A DNA stretch of 64,000 nt from Mesorhizobium sp. 131-2-1 (GTDB taxonomy: Bacteria > Pseudomonadota > Alphaproteobacteria > Rhizobiales > Rhizobiaceae): the NCBI RefSeq assembly GCF_016756535.1, contig NZ_AP023247.1:5766501-5830500 (forward strand). Reading direction: 5' to 3'. Each line of letters starts with the position of its first letter. The stretch's first letter is position 1. The notes under the pieces are model-generated. The model did not search any database. It was not told the DNA's origin and saw nothing but the letters and a program-made list of their open reading frames with translations. The position numbers and the translations under genes were made by a program. Positions 1-8,679 of the stretch are shown in pieces.

Positions 1-1275
1 ATAGCCATACAGAAGGCTGTAGACGTAGGCCAAGCCGACGTAGGCCCGCGCCATCTGCGGATCGAGTTCGATGGCCTTGCGGAACAACTTCTCTCCTTCG
101 ATCAGCCCATCCTTGGTGACACCCCCAACCGGGGTTAAGGCCACCGCATCGGCCATCAAATAGGTGTCATAGGCCGTCAGACTGTTGGGCGGCTTGTGCT
201 GGGCAACCTTAACTTGGGAATTGCGAATGACACCGACCTGGGACCCCAAGGTATTTGCGATTTTCGCAGTGACATCGCTCTGCACCGCGAAAATATCCTG
301 TGCCGGCCGATCGTAGCGCTCGGACCAAAGGTCGGCACCTGTTGCAGCTTCAATAAGCTGGGCCCTGATGCGAACGCGATCGCCGATCGCCTGCAGGCTA
401 CCCTTGAGAACATAACGCACGCCCAGATCCGCGCCGACCTGGCGGACGTCCACGGCCTTGCCCTTGTAAGCCTCGGTCGAGTTGCGAGCGATGACGAGAA
501 CTTGGTCCGCCTGAGACAGGTCGGTGATGATGTCTTCAGTTGTTCCGTCCGCGATCCGTTGCCATTTGGGGTCGTCGTCGAGGTTCTCGAACGGCAGGAC
601 GGCAATCAACGCTTCATCGACAGCCGTGCCCGATGATTTCCACCAGCCCTGGATGCCAAGAACGGCGCCGGCGGTCACCGCCACAACAGCAGCCAATCCC
701 GCCGGCACCAGCCATCTATTGCGCAAGCGACCAGCCTTGAGCAGGCGGCGCCGAGGCTGCCCCTGCAGGGTCACGCGGTAGACCGGCACAGGCTCGGCGA
801 TGTTCTTCACCCGCTGCTCGCCGATGGCCTCGAAGCCGAAGGCAAGCTTCTTCTCTACCTCTTTGGCCACCTTGCCGGACACGTAGACGCCGCCAGGCTC
901 CGCGATCTGCTCGAGGCGCGCGGCTATGTTGACCCCTTCGCCGTAGCGGTCGTCGCCCTCGACGATCACCTCGCCGAGATTGATGCCTATACGCACCTGG
1001 AAGCGCTGATCCTCGGGAACTGCTGCGTTGCGCTCCGCTAGCCCTTTTTGCAGCGCCACGGCGCACTCAACGGCGTCCACAACACTGGAGAACTCAGCCA
1101 GCAGACCGTCGCCCATGAGCTTGAAGATCTGGCCATGGTGGTGGGTAATTTCGGGTTCGAACAGCTCTTTGCGGCCGGCCCTGAGGCGCTCGAACGTACC
1201 CTGTTCGTCCTGCTCCATCAATGCGGAGTAGCCGACGACGTCCGCGGCAACAATGGCAGCTAGCTTTCGCTCCAT
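1..1275 (-). CDS. Class III adenylate cyclase with TolB-like/TPR C-terminus (partial, runs off window)
   Basis: The frame opens at an ATG at 1275 (MERKLAAIVAADVVGYSALM) and stays open to base 1, so the 3' end lies outside the window. Residues 1-170 form a class III nucleotide cyclase catalytic domain: the metal-binding Asp is in AADVVGYS, followed by KLMGDGLLAEF and GINLGEVIVEGDDRYGEGVN. Near residues 190-210 there is one membrane segment (WLVPAGLAAVVAVTAGAVLG). Next comes a TolB-like stretch starting VLPFENLDDDPKW, then the first TPR-like helices (KLFRKAIELDPQMARAYVG) at the window edge. It should convert ATP to cAMP at the inner membrane. Rhizobia carry many such cyclases; the specific signal is unknown. 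Confidence 0.9.
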   Translation of the reverse strand, partial: MERKLAAIVAADVVGYSALMEQDEQGTFERLRAGRKELFEPEITHHHGQIFKLMGDGLLAEFSSVVDAVECAVALQKGLAERNAAVPEDQRFQVRIGINLGEVIVEGDDRYGEGVNIAARLEQIAEPGGVYVSGKVAKEVEKKLAFGFEAIGEQRVKNIAEPVPVYRVTLQGQPRRRLLKAGRLRNRWLVPAGLAAVVAVTAGAVLGIQGWWKSSGTAVDEALIAVLPFENLDDDPKWQRIADGTTEDIITDLSQADQVLVIARNSTEAYKGKAVDVRQVGADLGVRYVLKGSLQAIGDRVRIRAQLIEAATGADLWSERYDRPAQDIFAVQSDVTAKIANTLGSQVGVIRNSQVKVAQHKPPNSLTAYDTYLMADAVALTPVGGVTKDGLIEGEKLFRKAIELDPQMARAYVGLAYVYSLLYGY

Positions 1276-1500
1276 GACCGCCCCCATTTGGATAATCACA
1301 CTGCGCGACTGATAGTACCACAAAGCATGGAAAATCGTATTGGGGACGCCGGCATCGCTGATTTGCCCAATTTTTGGGAGCGCTTGTACCAAAACATGCA
1401 CTCGGCCGTGGACTCATAAACGCTGGTCCGGTTCTCGAGTGTCCGCTATCCGGAAGTCGCGAAGCGTCGGGGTGGACTTCCGAAATGCGCCAATAACGGA

Positions 1501-1800
1501 CACCGCGATCTGCCGGAGGCCTGCGGCCCGCACACCACTTGCTACAATCGCTTTGTTCACTGGCGGCGGGCAGGTGTCTGGGACCGGATCATGGAGGCGC
1601 TGGCCGCCTCTCTCATAATGTGGCCGCGCAGATGATTGACACGTCCATTGTGCGTGTCCACCAGCACGGAGCCTGCATCGCCGGCAAAAGACAGCAAGAT
1701 ATGGGTCACTCGCGAGGCTGACTGACGAGCAGAATTCACGCTGTAATGGACGCCAATGGTTTGCCGGTGCGCCTTGGAGCATCTGCAGCTAGCTCACCGG
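1501..1800 (+). pseudogene. IS5-family (IS427-like) transposase remnant
   Basis: Translated pieces in successive frames match an IS5-type transposase: DLPEACGPHTTCYNRF then VHWRRAGVWDRIMEALA in the frame starting at 1507, then MIDTSIVRVHQHGAC from 1632, then LTSRIHAVMDANGLPVRLG after a further shift near 1722. At least two frameshifts and missing ends make it non-functional. No terminal repeats were found. Confidence 0.7.
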
Positions 1801-2480
1801 GTTGGCTGGACATAGGTCGGAGCGCATCATGATCTTTCAGCCCAGTTCTTTCCAAGCGCGTTGATCCGTCCACGCATCGCCTGCGTATACCGGACGTGAA
1901 AGAGAGGCGAACCATTATGCCGGTTACGGAAGTCGAACTGATCGCAAAGCTTCGCGATGCTATCGAGGCGATCCGGGACCACCTGTGGAATTGAATGATT
2001 TCAGACTTCGCGCCATTGAGGCTAGTCTGCCAAGAGATGCTCCAGCCGGCAGCGCGGAAATGGTGGCGCTAATCCTGATCTATCGAAAGACAGACAAGCG
2101 CAATGCCCAGACGTCCCGGTAGACGCTGCACGGCTTGACGACGCACTTCTCTGCAGTGATCGCGCCTTAGCTTTGGCCCGGAAACTTGCAGCAGCGTGCC
2201 GCAGGACTTCTTCGACACGCATGTGCTTCACATATACGATAAGCCCGGCTTGAGCCTTTGTCTGGCAGGCCGCTTCATGCCCCTCGGCGCCCTCCCGCGT
2301 GCTCCTGGACGTCCGCCAAAGCCGGATTGCGTATCTCCGGACTCAGGAATTTAACCGGGGCCCAGATAGCGTCCAGCGCTGCCGGGCACGTTTATGGAAA
2401 TCCACTTGTGCAGCAAAGTTGGTGCAGCGAGTGCTCATGCTACGTCAGCATATTAAACTGCCTGCTATGTAGTCTTGAGG
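1801..2480. other. Gene-poor stretch, no convincing gene
   Basis: The longest frames here are short and have no recognisable domain. A 25-codon ORF (1917-1994, beginning MPVTEVELIAKLRDAIEAIR) and an open frame ending at 2465 are visible but unsupported. The stretch separates the transposase remnant from the photolyase operon promoter. Confidence 0.5.
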
Positions 2481-2509
2481 TGATCCATACGCTTGATCGC
2501 GACGTAGAA
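2481..2509 (+). promoter_or_regulatory. RpoE/ChrR-type ECF sigma promoter for the DUF2147-photolyase-DUF2177 operon
   Basis: TGATCC at 2481-2486 and TAGAA at 2505-2509 are separated by exactly 18 bases. The same TGATCC-N18-TARAA arrangement precedes both divergent operons at the rpoE-chrR locus in this window. It resembles the Rhodobacter sphaeroides RpoE consensus (TGATCC, then TAAGA). The -10 lies 30 bases before the ATG at 2539. Confidence 0.75.
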
Positions 2510-2538
2510 TGATAAATTGTTGTGCGGAGAACTATTCG

Positions 2539-2913
2539 ATGAGAAGGATGACCGCGCTAGCGTTAACAGTGCTTGTTTCGACGACCGCGCAAGCTGATGC
2601 CTTGTCTGACGCCGGCGGTGTCTGGATGAGAGATGATGGCAATGCCCGTGTCAGAATAGCTCCATGCGGGCAAAAGCTGTGCGCAACCAATTTGTGGATT
2701 GGTGACACCAGCAAAGGCGAGGAAGTTGGCGACAGACTGGTTATGACTTTGAAGCCGAACTCCGCCAACGCCGCCAAAGGAAGTGCCTATGATCCGAAGC
2801 GAAAGCTGACTTTCTCAATGACCCTTCAGGTCGCCAGAAAAGGGTTGACGACGCGCGGTTGCATAGCCGGCGGATTGATTTGCAAGAGCACTCGTTGGAC
2901 GCCGGCACAATGA
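2539..2913 (+). CDS. DUF2147-family secreted protein
   Basis: A 124-residue protein with a clear signal peptide (MRRMTALALTVLVSTTAQA). The mature part has the DUF2147 pattern: GGVWMRDDGNARVRI near the start, a Cys pair in APCGQKLCATN, and a C-terminal CIAGGLICKSTRW. The upstream in-frame ATG at 2509 overlaps the -10 of the promoter, so the ATG at 2539 was chosen; it follows GGAGAAC. It is the first gene of an operon with photolyase (13-base gap). DUF2147 proteins are periplasmic or outer-membrane associated with unknown biochemical function. Confidence 0.85.
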   Translation: MRRMTALALTVLVSTTAQADALSDAGGVWMRDDGNARVRIAPCGQKLCATNLWIGDTSKGEEVGDRLVMTLKPNSANAAKGSAYDPKRKLTFSMTLQVARKGLTTRGCIAGGLICKSTRWTPAQ

Positions 2914-2925
2914 ACCGGCCACCCA

Positions 2926-4398
2926 ATGACCGGTAGATTAGGTTCGGCGCCGACGATCGTGCTATTCAGGCGCGACCTTCGCTTGAGCGACAACGCTGCG
3001 CTTGCGGCAGCGGTCGATCTGGGCGTGCCTCTCCTGGCGCTTTTTGTTCTCGACGAGGAGAGCGCCAATACCAGGCCTTTGGGTGCAGCAAGTCGCTGGT
3101 GGCTGCACCATTCGCTAAGCTCCCTCGCGCAAAGGCTGCAAGATTCCGGTGCAAAGCTTTTAATTGCTCGGGGCAGAACGCGCGATCTTGTCGCGAAGGC
3201 CATTGCGGCGAGCGGTGCCAATCGTGTGTTCTGGAACCGCCGATATGAGCCGGCCGCGGCGGCAGTCGACTCGGTTCTGAAGGCCGATGTTCGCGAAGCC
3301 GGACTGATCGCGCAAAGCTTCGATGGCGCGCTGCTCCACGAGCCCTCCCGGCTCAAGACTGGCTCGGGCGGCTACTACAAGGTCTACACGCCGTTTTGGA
3401 ACGCGCTGAATAGCGTGGGCGATCTGCGTGATCCGATCGATGCCCCGAAATCAATCAATGGCTGGGAGGGCAAATTCGACGGCCTGCCACTGGACCATCT
3501 CGACCTCCTTCCCAAAGCGCCCAATTGGGCAGAAGGGCTTGCAGATCGATGGACCCCTGGCGAAGCCGGCGCTCTGCAACGATTGCAGGCTTTTGAGAAT
3601 GAGGATTTGGCCGACTACGAAAACCAGCGCGATATACCCTCCGTTCAGGGCACCTCGCGCCTCTCAGCCTATTTAGCGTTCGGCGAAATCACGCCAGTTC
3701 AAATATTTGCCGCTCTGCGGCGGTCGCACAAAGCTGGGGCGGCGAAATTCCGCAAGGAAATCGGCTGGCGAGAATTCTCCTATCATCTCCTTTTTCACAA
3801 TCCTGACCTGCACGAGCAGAGCTTCCGCCCGGAATTCGAGGGTTTCACTTGGCGCCGCGACCGCCAGGCGTCGAAGGCCTGGCAAACCGGGATGACGGGT
3901 TACCCCATCGTGGATGCAGGCATGCGCGAGCTTTGGCAAACTGGGTGGATGCACAACCGCGTGCGCATGATCACTGCCTCCTTTCTCATCAAGGATCTGA
4001 TGATTGACTGGCGCGAAGGCGAGAGATGGTTCTGGGACACTCTTGTCGATGCGGACCCGGCGAACAATGCCGCAAGTTGGCAGTGGATAGCCGGATCAGG
4101 TGCGGATGCCGCGCCCTTTTTTCGAATCTTCAACCCTGTCCTTCAGGGCGAAAAGTTCGACCCGCAAGGCGACTATGTGCGCCGCTACGTCCCGGAGATC
4201 GCCGCGTTGCCCGACCGCTACATCCACCGGCCGTGGGAGGCCCCAGCGACGCTGCTAACAAATGCGAAAATCGAGCTTGGCAAGACGTACCCAAAACCCA
4301 TCGTCGATCACCGCGCTGCACGAGACAGGGCATTGATCCTCTATCAGTCAATGAAGGACAAGGCGAAAGTCTCAAGCCACGAGGAAGCAGCTTCATGA
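2926..4398 (+). CDS. phrB: Deoxyribodipyrimidine photolyase (class I CPD photolyase)
   Basis: A 490-residue photolyase/cryptochrome family protein of normal length. The N-terminal alpha/beta antenna domain opens with TIVLFRRDLRLSDNAAL. The C-terminal FAD domain contains WREFSYHLLFHNPD, TGYPIVDAGMRELWQTGWMH, NRVRMITASFLIKDL and DADPANNAASWQWIAGSGAD, the usual FAD and DNA-binding stretches. It uses blue light to split cyclobutane pyrimidine dimers. It lies second in an operon preceded by an RpoE-type promoter and overlaps the next gene by 4 bases (ATGA). Photolyase in the RpoE regulon is known from Rhodobacter, which fits this context. Confidence 0.95.
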   Translation: MTGRLGSAPTIVLFRRDLRLSDNAALAAAVDLGVPLLALFVLDEESANTRPLGAASRWWLHHSLSSLAQRLQDSGAKLLIARGRTRDLVAKAIAASGANRVFWNRRYEPAAAAVDSVLKADVREAGLIAQSFDGALLHEPSRLKTGSGGYYKVYTPFWNALNSVGDLRDPIDAPKSINGWEGKFDGLPLDHLDLLPKAPNWAEGLADRWTPGEAGALQRLQAFENEDLADYENQRDIPSVQGTSRLSAYLAFGEITPVQIFAALRRSHKAGAAKFRKEIGWREFSYHLLFHNPDLHEQSFRPEFEGFTWRRDRQASKAWQTGMTGYPIVDAGMRELWQTGWMHNRVRMITASFLIKDLMIDWREGERWFWDTLVDADPANNAASWQWIAGSGADAAPFFRIFNPVLQGEKFDPQGDYVRRYVPEIAALPDRYIHRPWEAPATLLTNAKIELGKTYPKPIVDHRAARDRALILYQSMKDKAKVSSHEEAAS

Positions 4399-4805
4399 TC
4401 CGATATGCTGTGGCCTATGCCACCACCCTGATAGTCTTCCTGGCCATCGACGCGGTCTGGCTGACGACGATGTCGCAGCGGCTCTACCGTCGCTATCTCG
4501 CGGACATATTGCTAGACAGCGTCAATCTCGTGCCGGCCGCCCTGTTCTATCTGATCTACATAGCGGGCATCATTGTCTTCGCGACCGCTCCCGCCTTATC
4601 GACCGGCAAGTGGACGACGGCGGTCGTCTTTGGCGCGCTCTATGGGTTCTTCGCCTACGCGACTTACGACCTCACCAACCAGGCCACTGTACGCGGCTGG
4701 CCGACGATCATTACGGTGGCTGATATCTGCTGGGGTTCGCTGCTCAGCGCGGTGGCGGCGGTTCTGGGGTTTCTGCTGACCCGCTATTTTCTGCGCGATT
4801 TTTGA
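4395..4805 (+). CDS. DUF2177 family membrane protein
   Basis: A 136-residue protein with four predicted membrane helices (AYATTLIVFLAIDAVWL, LVPAALFYLIYIAGIIVF, VFGALYGFFAYATYDLTN, SLLSAVAAVLGFLLTRYF). The DLTNQATVRGWP stretch and AIDAVWLTTM are typical of DUF2177. The ATG overlaps the photolyase stop by 4 bases, implying translational coupling. The 3' end overlaps the convergent membrane-protein gene by 62 bases. DUF2177 genes often sit beside photolyase and ECF sigma genes; the biochemical role is unknown. Confidence 0.9.
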   Translation: MIRYAVAYATTLIVFLAIDAVWLTTMSQRLYRRYLADILLDSVNLVPAALFYLIYIAGIIVFATAPALSTGKWTTAVVFGALYGFFAYATYDLTNQATVRGWPTIITVADICWGSLLSAVAAVLGFLLTRYFLRDF

Positions 4806-5376
4806 TTCCACGTTCCTCCGAAGTCGCGACGACGCCTGAAAGAAGCAGCCCGACAAATACGATCAATGTCGCCGCGCTCAAGGCGTTGAGCCCGACCATA
4901 CCATTGTTGTCGGAAGCGCTGTAGTCAGCCAGTGGCAGGCCGAAGAGGCGTTCAGGTATGAAGTAGGCAGCAGCGCAGAGCGCGACGACTAATAGGCCGA
5001 TTGCCCGTTCGGAAGGCCTGAACAAGGCAGCACCGATCAACGCGCATGGGACGAGGAATATCTCGACCCCCGACCCGATACCAAAGACCTTGGTGCTGAG
5101 GATGCCGTTGGCGATGCCGGTCAGAGGCAGCATGAGGCGCCCTGCTAGCGCATGCCGCCTCGCAACTGCTGGAACGGCGAGAAAGAAGGGTGTTGACAGA
5201 AATGTCAGAAAGGACGGCGCAACCTTATCGGCGCCGACAACCGCCCAGAGATAGAGCGGGTAGAATGGCTGGTTCCAGGCGACGACCAGCGCAATCCAGT
5301 TGGCGGCGCTCGTCAGAGGATCGTCGTGCGCGGCATAGACGGCGACCCGCCGCCAAAGGCGCGCGAGGCCCGCCAT
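4744..5376 (-). CDS. Hypothetical membrane protein, last gene of the rpoE-chrR operon
   Basis: A 210-residue protein with about six hydrophobic segments (for example WIALVVAWNQPFYPLYLWAV, VEIFLVPCALIGAALF, AIGLLVVALCAAAYFIP and LSAATLIVFVGLLLSGVV). I do not recognise a named family. Its ATG starts one base after the stop of the fatty acid methyltransferase, so it is probably co-transcribed with it and translationally coupled. The C-terminus (EPPPPR) reads into the end of the convergent DUF2177 gene. Context suggests a membrane stress or lipid role, which is inference only. Confidence 0.8.
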   Translation of the reverse strand: MAGLARLWRRVAVYAAHDDPLTSAANWIALVVAWNQPFYPLYLWAVVGADKVAPSFLTFLSTPFFLAVPAVARRHALAGRLMLPLTGIANGILSTKVFGIGSGVEIFLVPCALIGAALFRPSERAIGLLVVALCAAAYFIPERLFGLPLADYSASDNNGMVGLNALSAATLIVFVGLLLSGVVATSEERGIKNRAENSGSAETPEPPPPR

Positions 5377-5377
5377 G

Positions 5378-6403
5378 TCAGCTGGCCGGTCGCATCAGGT
5401 AGTGGCTGACGCCCCACTCCTTGCCCTCGGCATGGCCGAACAGGCCTTCGGTGGCGAAGTAGAACAACCGCCAGCGCCGACGCCAGAGCGACGCATCCCG
5501 GCCATAGACAGCCGAAAGGATTGCGTCGATGTGGCCGCGGTCCTCGTCGAAGCGCGCGAGCCAATCGCGCGCGGTGCGGGCGTAGTGCAGGCCGTTCCAC
5601 CGCCAGTCGCGCTCGATCGAGAAGCAATCCGGGAATTGGCTGATGAGGCCGTGGCTTGGCATTATGCCGCCAGTGAAGAAGTGTTGAGCGATCCAGTCAG
5701 CGTCATCGCGATGGTCAAAGCGATAGGGGCTATGGCGATGGCTGAAGACATGGACGAACAGCCGGCCTTCGGGCTCGAGCCAGGTTCGGATACGGGCGAG
5801 CAGGTCGCGCCAGTTGGACATGTGCTCGAACATCTCAACCGACACCACGCGATCGAACCGCGCTGACGGCTCGAATTCGTTCATGTCGGCGGTGATGACC
5901 TCAAGGTTGCCCAACCCGAGTGCTGCCGCCTCCCCCTGAATGTAAAGTCGCTGCGGAGTCGAATTCGACACCGCAACGATTCGGGCCGACGGGAAACGCC
6001 TCGCCATGTACAGCGTCAGCGAACCCCAGCCGCAGCCGAGCTCGAGGATCGACTGGCCATCGCGAAGTCCTGCGTGGTCAACGGTCTGCTCCAGCGCGGC
6101 GGTTTCCGCCTCGGCCAATGTCTCGCTGCCAGTCGCATAAAGGCAGCAGGAATACTTGCGGCGGGGACCGAGCGTCAGCGCGAAAAACTCAGGCGGCAGT
6201 TCGTAATGCTGCTCGTTGGCAGCTGCCGTATGCTCGGCTATGGAGCGGCCGGCCATGTCCTTGGCAAACCGCCCGAGATCGACCGTCGCCCCCGCCAGCC
6301 GCCGCCGTGTCCGACCAACAAGAGCCTCGATGCCGCAGCGGGTAGCGGAGTCTGGCAGCGGGACGCGCTCAACAGCGCGAATTGCGGATGCGATCAGGCT
6401 CAC
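5378..6403 (-). CDS. SAM-dependent fatty acid methyltransferase (cyclopropane-fatty-acyl-phospholipid synthase family)
   Basis: 341 residues. SAM-binding motif ILELGCGWGSLTLYMARR, followed by the family signatures RIVAVSNSTPQR, FDRVVSVEMFEHMSNW and FVHVFSHRHSPYRF. AAANEQHYELPPEFF and KYSCCLY are the usual substrate-side motifs. A TTG lies at 6418, but GTG at 6403 has AAGGAG 7 bases upstream and is the better start. It transfers a methyl or methylene group from SAM to unsaturated phospholipid acyl chains. Homologues in RpoE-ChrR regulons have been linked to cyclopropane or furan fatty acid synthesis; which product forms here cannot be told. Confidence 0.9.
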   Translation of the reverse strand: MSLIASAIRAVERVPLPDSATRCGIEALVGRTRRRLAGATVDLGRFAKDMAGRSIAEHTAAANEQHYELPPEFFALTLGPRRKYSCCLYATGSETLAEAETAALEQTVDHAGLRDGQSILELGCGWGSLTLYMARRFPSARIVAVSNSTPQRLYIQGEAAALGLGNLEVITADMNEFEPSARFDRVVSVEMFEHMSNWRDLLARIRTWLEPEGRLFVHVFSHRHSPYRFDHRDDADWIAQHFFTGGIMPSHGLISQFPDCFSIERDWRWNGLHYARTARDWLARFDEDRGHIDAILSAVYGRDASLWRRRWRLFYFATEGLFGHAEGKEWGVSHYLMRPAS

Positions 6404-6414
6404 CTTTATCTCCT

Positions 6415-7230
6415 TCAATTCGCGGCTGTCGCCTTGGACGGGCCTGGCCAGAACGCATTGACGCGCGCCTGATAGCGGCGAAATTGCTCGCCACGCGAGC
6501 GCAGCATATGAGCCTCAAGCGGTGGGATGCCCGAGACATGGACAAGCAACCAATACATCAGCACAGGGCCGGCCAGCGTGATCCATCCCCATGCATAGCG
6601 ACCCGAAGGATCGATGCCGATCACCACATAGGCAAGCCAAGCCAGCCATTCGAAGAAATAGTTGGGGTGGCGCGACAGACGCCAAAGGCCCGCATCGCAG
6701 ACCTCGCCTTTGTTGGCAGGGTTAGCACGAAATGCCGTCAGTTGCCGGTCGGCCATCGCCTCGCCGCCGATCGCCAACAGCATCAGTGCGATACCGGCCC
6801 AGTCGTTGAGTACCAAGGCCGGAGCGGGATTGTGGGCAGCCGCCCTAATCGACAGCACCAGCAGGAACGCGGCACCTGCCTGGATCTGCAGGAACCAGAA
6901 CAACCGAGCACGGAATCCGGCACCCCACTCTTGCTTGAGTTGGGCGTAGCGCGGATCGTCCTGGCCGCCGCCGGCGGTCCTCATCGCAATATGGAGTCCG
7001 AGCCTCAGCGACCAGGCGATCGCGAGAATGGCCACCAGCCACTGGCGCTGCTCGGAGTCGCCGGTCGCCGATACGGGTAGTGCCGCCAAAGCGCCGAAGA
7101 TGCCGACGGCGAATGACCAGATCGCGTCGATCCACCCGGATCGACCCGTCTTCACCGCAATATACCAGGCCGCCGCCATGGTGACCGACAAACCGACCGC
7201 GGTAAGAACTAGAGCCGAAGCGACGCTCAT
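6415..7230 (-). CDS. DUF1295 / steroid 5-alpha-reductase-like membrane protein
   Basis: 271 residues from the ATG at 7230, eight bases after the chrR stop. Multiple membrane helices. The C-terminal half carries the DUF1295 (isoprenylcysteine methyltransferase / 5-alpha reductase-like) signatures GEVCDAGLWRLSRHPNYFFE and EWLAWLAYVVIG. LGLHIAMRTAGGGQDDPRY lies upstream of it. In-frame starts further upstream lie inside chrR and were rejected. Members are frequent neighbours of CFA-type methyltransferases and may act on lipids; no reaction is established. It is in the middle of the sigma-anti-sigma operon. Confidence 0.88.
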   Translation of the reverse strand: MSVASALVLTAVGLSVTMAAAWYIAVKTGRSGWIDAIWSFAVGIFGALAALPVSATGDSEQRQWLVAILAIAWSLRLGLHIAMRTAGGGQDDPRYAQLKQEWGAGFRARLFWFLQIQAGAAFLLVLSIRAAAHNPAPALVLNDWAGIALMLLAIGGEAMADRQLTAFRANPANKGEVCDAGLWRLSRHPNYFFEWLAWLAYVVIGIDPSGRYAWGWITLAGPVLMYWLLVHVSGIPPLEAHMLRSRGEQFRRYQARVNAFWPGPSKATAAN

Positions 7231-7238
7231 GGGACGTC

Positions 7239-7883
7239 TCAGCTGCCAAGCAGAGGCTGGATCAATCGCCCGAGGAAGCCTCGCAGCCTCGTCTGCCCCT
7301 CGAGGGCGGCAATACATATGCACTCGCCGCTCTCATCGACGACTGGCTGATGCTGAACTTCGTCGTCGGCCTCATCCAGATCGCCAGGGCCGTAGCTGCC
7401 ACGCGCGTCGGAAAGCCAGCCCTTGAGCACTTGAGTGTACTCGTAGCCGGAATGTGTATGCTCGGGCATCCTGCGCCCGGCCGCCACCTTCAACAGCATG
7501 ACATTTGCGCCAGCATCTTGGGGAACCGTCACGCGACTCCAACGCACTCCGGGACCAATCCAGCGCCACGGGCCAACACCGCATCCATCCAGAGCCTCCG
7601 GCAGGGCAATGCCGATATCGGCGCGTGCCGGCCTTGCAGGTTCCTCGCGGCGTTCACCGTCCACCTCAATCCTCGCCATCAGTCGGTCCAGGGCATCTCC
7701 GCCCATTGCCTGGGGTTCCATTTCATCGAGGAGCGAGCCGCCCGTAGCTTCGAACTCCGCAATCCGTCCGGCGCAGGCTGGGCAACCGTCGATATGAACG
7801 GCCACGACGATGCGCGGTCCGGCCCCCAGGGAGCCACTGGCTTGGCGGAGCAACGTCTCGTCGCTTGGATGATGATTGATCAT
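7239..7883 (-). CDS. chrR: ChrR-family zinc anti-sigma factor
   Basis: 214 residues. The N-terminal zinc-dependent anti-sigma domain has HPSDETLLRQASGSL and HIDGCPAC, the His-Cys-Cys zinc ligands. The C-terminal half is a cupin (PEHTHSGYEYTQVLKGW, then GPGDLDEADDEVQHQP). The ATG overlaps the sigma gene stop by 4 bases (ATGA). In Rhodobacter, ChrR holds RpoE inactive until singlet oxygen or related stress triggers its release and breakdown. The gene order sigma, chrR, DUF1295, CFA methyltransferase matches that system. Confidence 0.93.
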   Translation of the reverse strand: MINHHPSDETLLRQASGSLGAGPRIVVAVHIDGCPACAGRIAEFEATGGSLLDEMEPQAMGGDALDRLMARIEVDGERREEPARPARADIGIALPEALDGCGVGPWRWIGPGVRWSRVTVPQDAGANVMLLKVAAGRRMPEHTHSGYEYTQVLKGWLSDARGSYGPGDLDEADDEVQHQPVVDESGECICIAALEGQTRLRGFLGRLIQPLLGS

Positions 7884-8461
7884 TTGAGGTCGTCCAGGAT
7901 CTGGCGAAGGCGGCTGAGAGCCAGCCGCACGCGCGATTTAACGGTGCCAAGCGGGATCCGGAGTTGGCTCGCTATTTCCGATTGAGGTTTGTCGGCGAAG
8001 AAGGATAGCCGCAAGATATCGGCCTGTTCGGGTGACAAAAGGGCAACCGCAGAGCGCACCCGTTCTTCGCGCTCTGCGGCCATCACGGCCGCCTCACCCG
8101 AAACCGGGCTTTCGGGCTCGTCCGAGGGGTCGAAGGCGCTGGCAACTGCCGCGGGCCGGCTTTCCCGGCGCAGCCGATCGATCCGCACGTTGCGGCCGAT
8201 CGTGAATATCCAAGTCGACACCCCTGCGCGCGCCGGATCGAAGTATGAGGCCTTCTTCCACACCAGCAGCATGGTTTCCTGAGCGATGTCCTCGGCGGTG
8301 GAAGCCGCCATGCCGGAGCGCATCATAAAAGCCTTCAGTCGCGGCGCGTAGAACCCGAAAAGCGTGGCAAAGGCTGCGCGATCGCGTCCCTGCGCTACCG
8401 CCGCAAGCAGACGCCTGGCTTCCTCAGCCGATAGCGCTCCCGTATCCGTGCTCATGGTCAT
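7880..8461 (-). CDS. rpoE: ECF sigma factor, RpoE/ChrR-partnered type
   Basis: 193 residues from the ATG at 8461. Region 2: AAFATLFGFYAPRLKAFMMR and AEDIAQETMLLVWKKASYFD. Region 4: LSPEQADILRLSFFADKPQS followed by EIASQLRIPLGTVKSRVRLA. A short linker of about 40 residues lies between. In-frame GTG/ATG codons upstream of 8461 overlap the promoter and were rejected. A promoter of the type this sigma group recognises (TGATCC-N18-TAAAA) lies about 80 bases upstream, so the gene probably regulates itself. The partner anti-sigma is the overlapping chrR. Confidence 0.93.
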   Translation of the reverse strand: MTMSTDTGALSAEEARRLLAAVAQGRDRAAFATLFGFYAPRLKAFMMRSGMAASTAEDIAQETMLLVWKKASYFDPARAGVSTWIFTIGRNVRIDRLRRESRPAAVASAFDPSDEPESPVSGEAAVMAAEREERVRSAVALLSPEQADILRLSFFADKPQSEIASQLRIPLGTVKSRVRLALSRLRQILDDLK

Positions 8462-8542
8462 CGCTACTTCGATCCTCGTGGGATCGAACGTCTGCGAAAC
8501 CCTGCCGGCACTGAATTCGTATCCCGATGCATCCATGCGCCT

Positions 8543-8571
8543 TTTTACGCGCGATCTGTCAGTTCGGATCA
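8543..8571 (-). promoter_or_regulatory. RpoE-type promoter of the rpoE-chrR operon
   Basis: Read on the - strand: TGATCC at 8571-8566, 18-base spacer, TAAAA at 8547-8543. It faces the sigma gene start at 8461 and would give autoregulation. Confidence 0.75.
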
Positions 8572-8597
8572 CAGCCGCGCGGCATTCCGCCTAACTG

Positions 8598-8626
8598 TGA
8601 TCCATGCCGTCCGCGGCCGCGTAGAA
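8598..8626 (+). promoter_or_regulatory. RpoE-type promoter of the FAD oxidoreductase-DUF1365 operon
   Basis: TGATCC at 8598-8603, 18-base spacer, TAGAA at 8622-8626, on the + strand, 54 bases before the ATG at 8680. It is divergent from the sigma-gene promoter, whose -35 lies 27 bases away. Confidence 0.75.
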
Positions 8627-8679
8627 GTTGAAGTTAGGGTAGAGGGGCAACCCCTTCCACTGGAAACTGGAGCATGCGC

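Noticed and set aside
4026..4394. Longer 5' extension of the DUF2177 gene
   Set aside because: It overlaps photolyase almost entirely; the ATG at 4395 in the ATGA overlap fits the family length.
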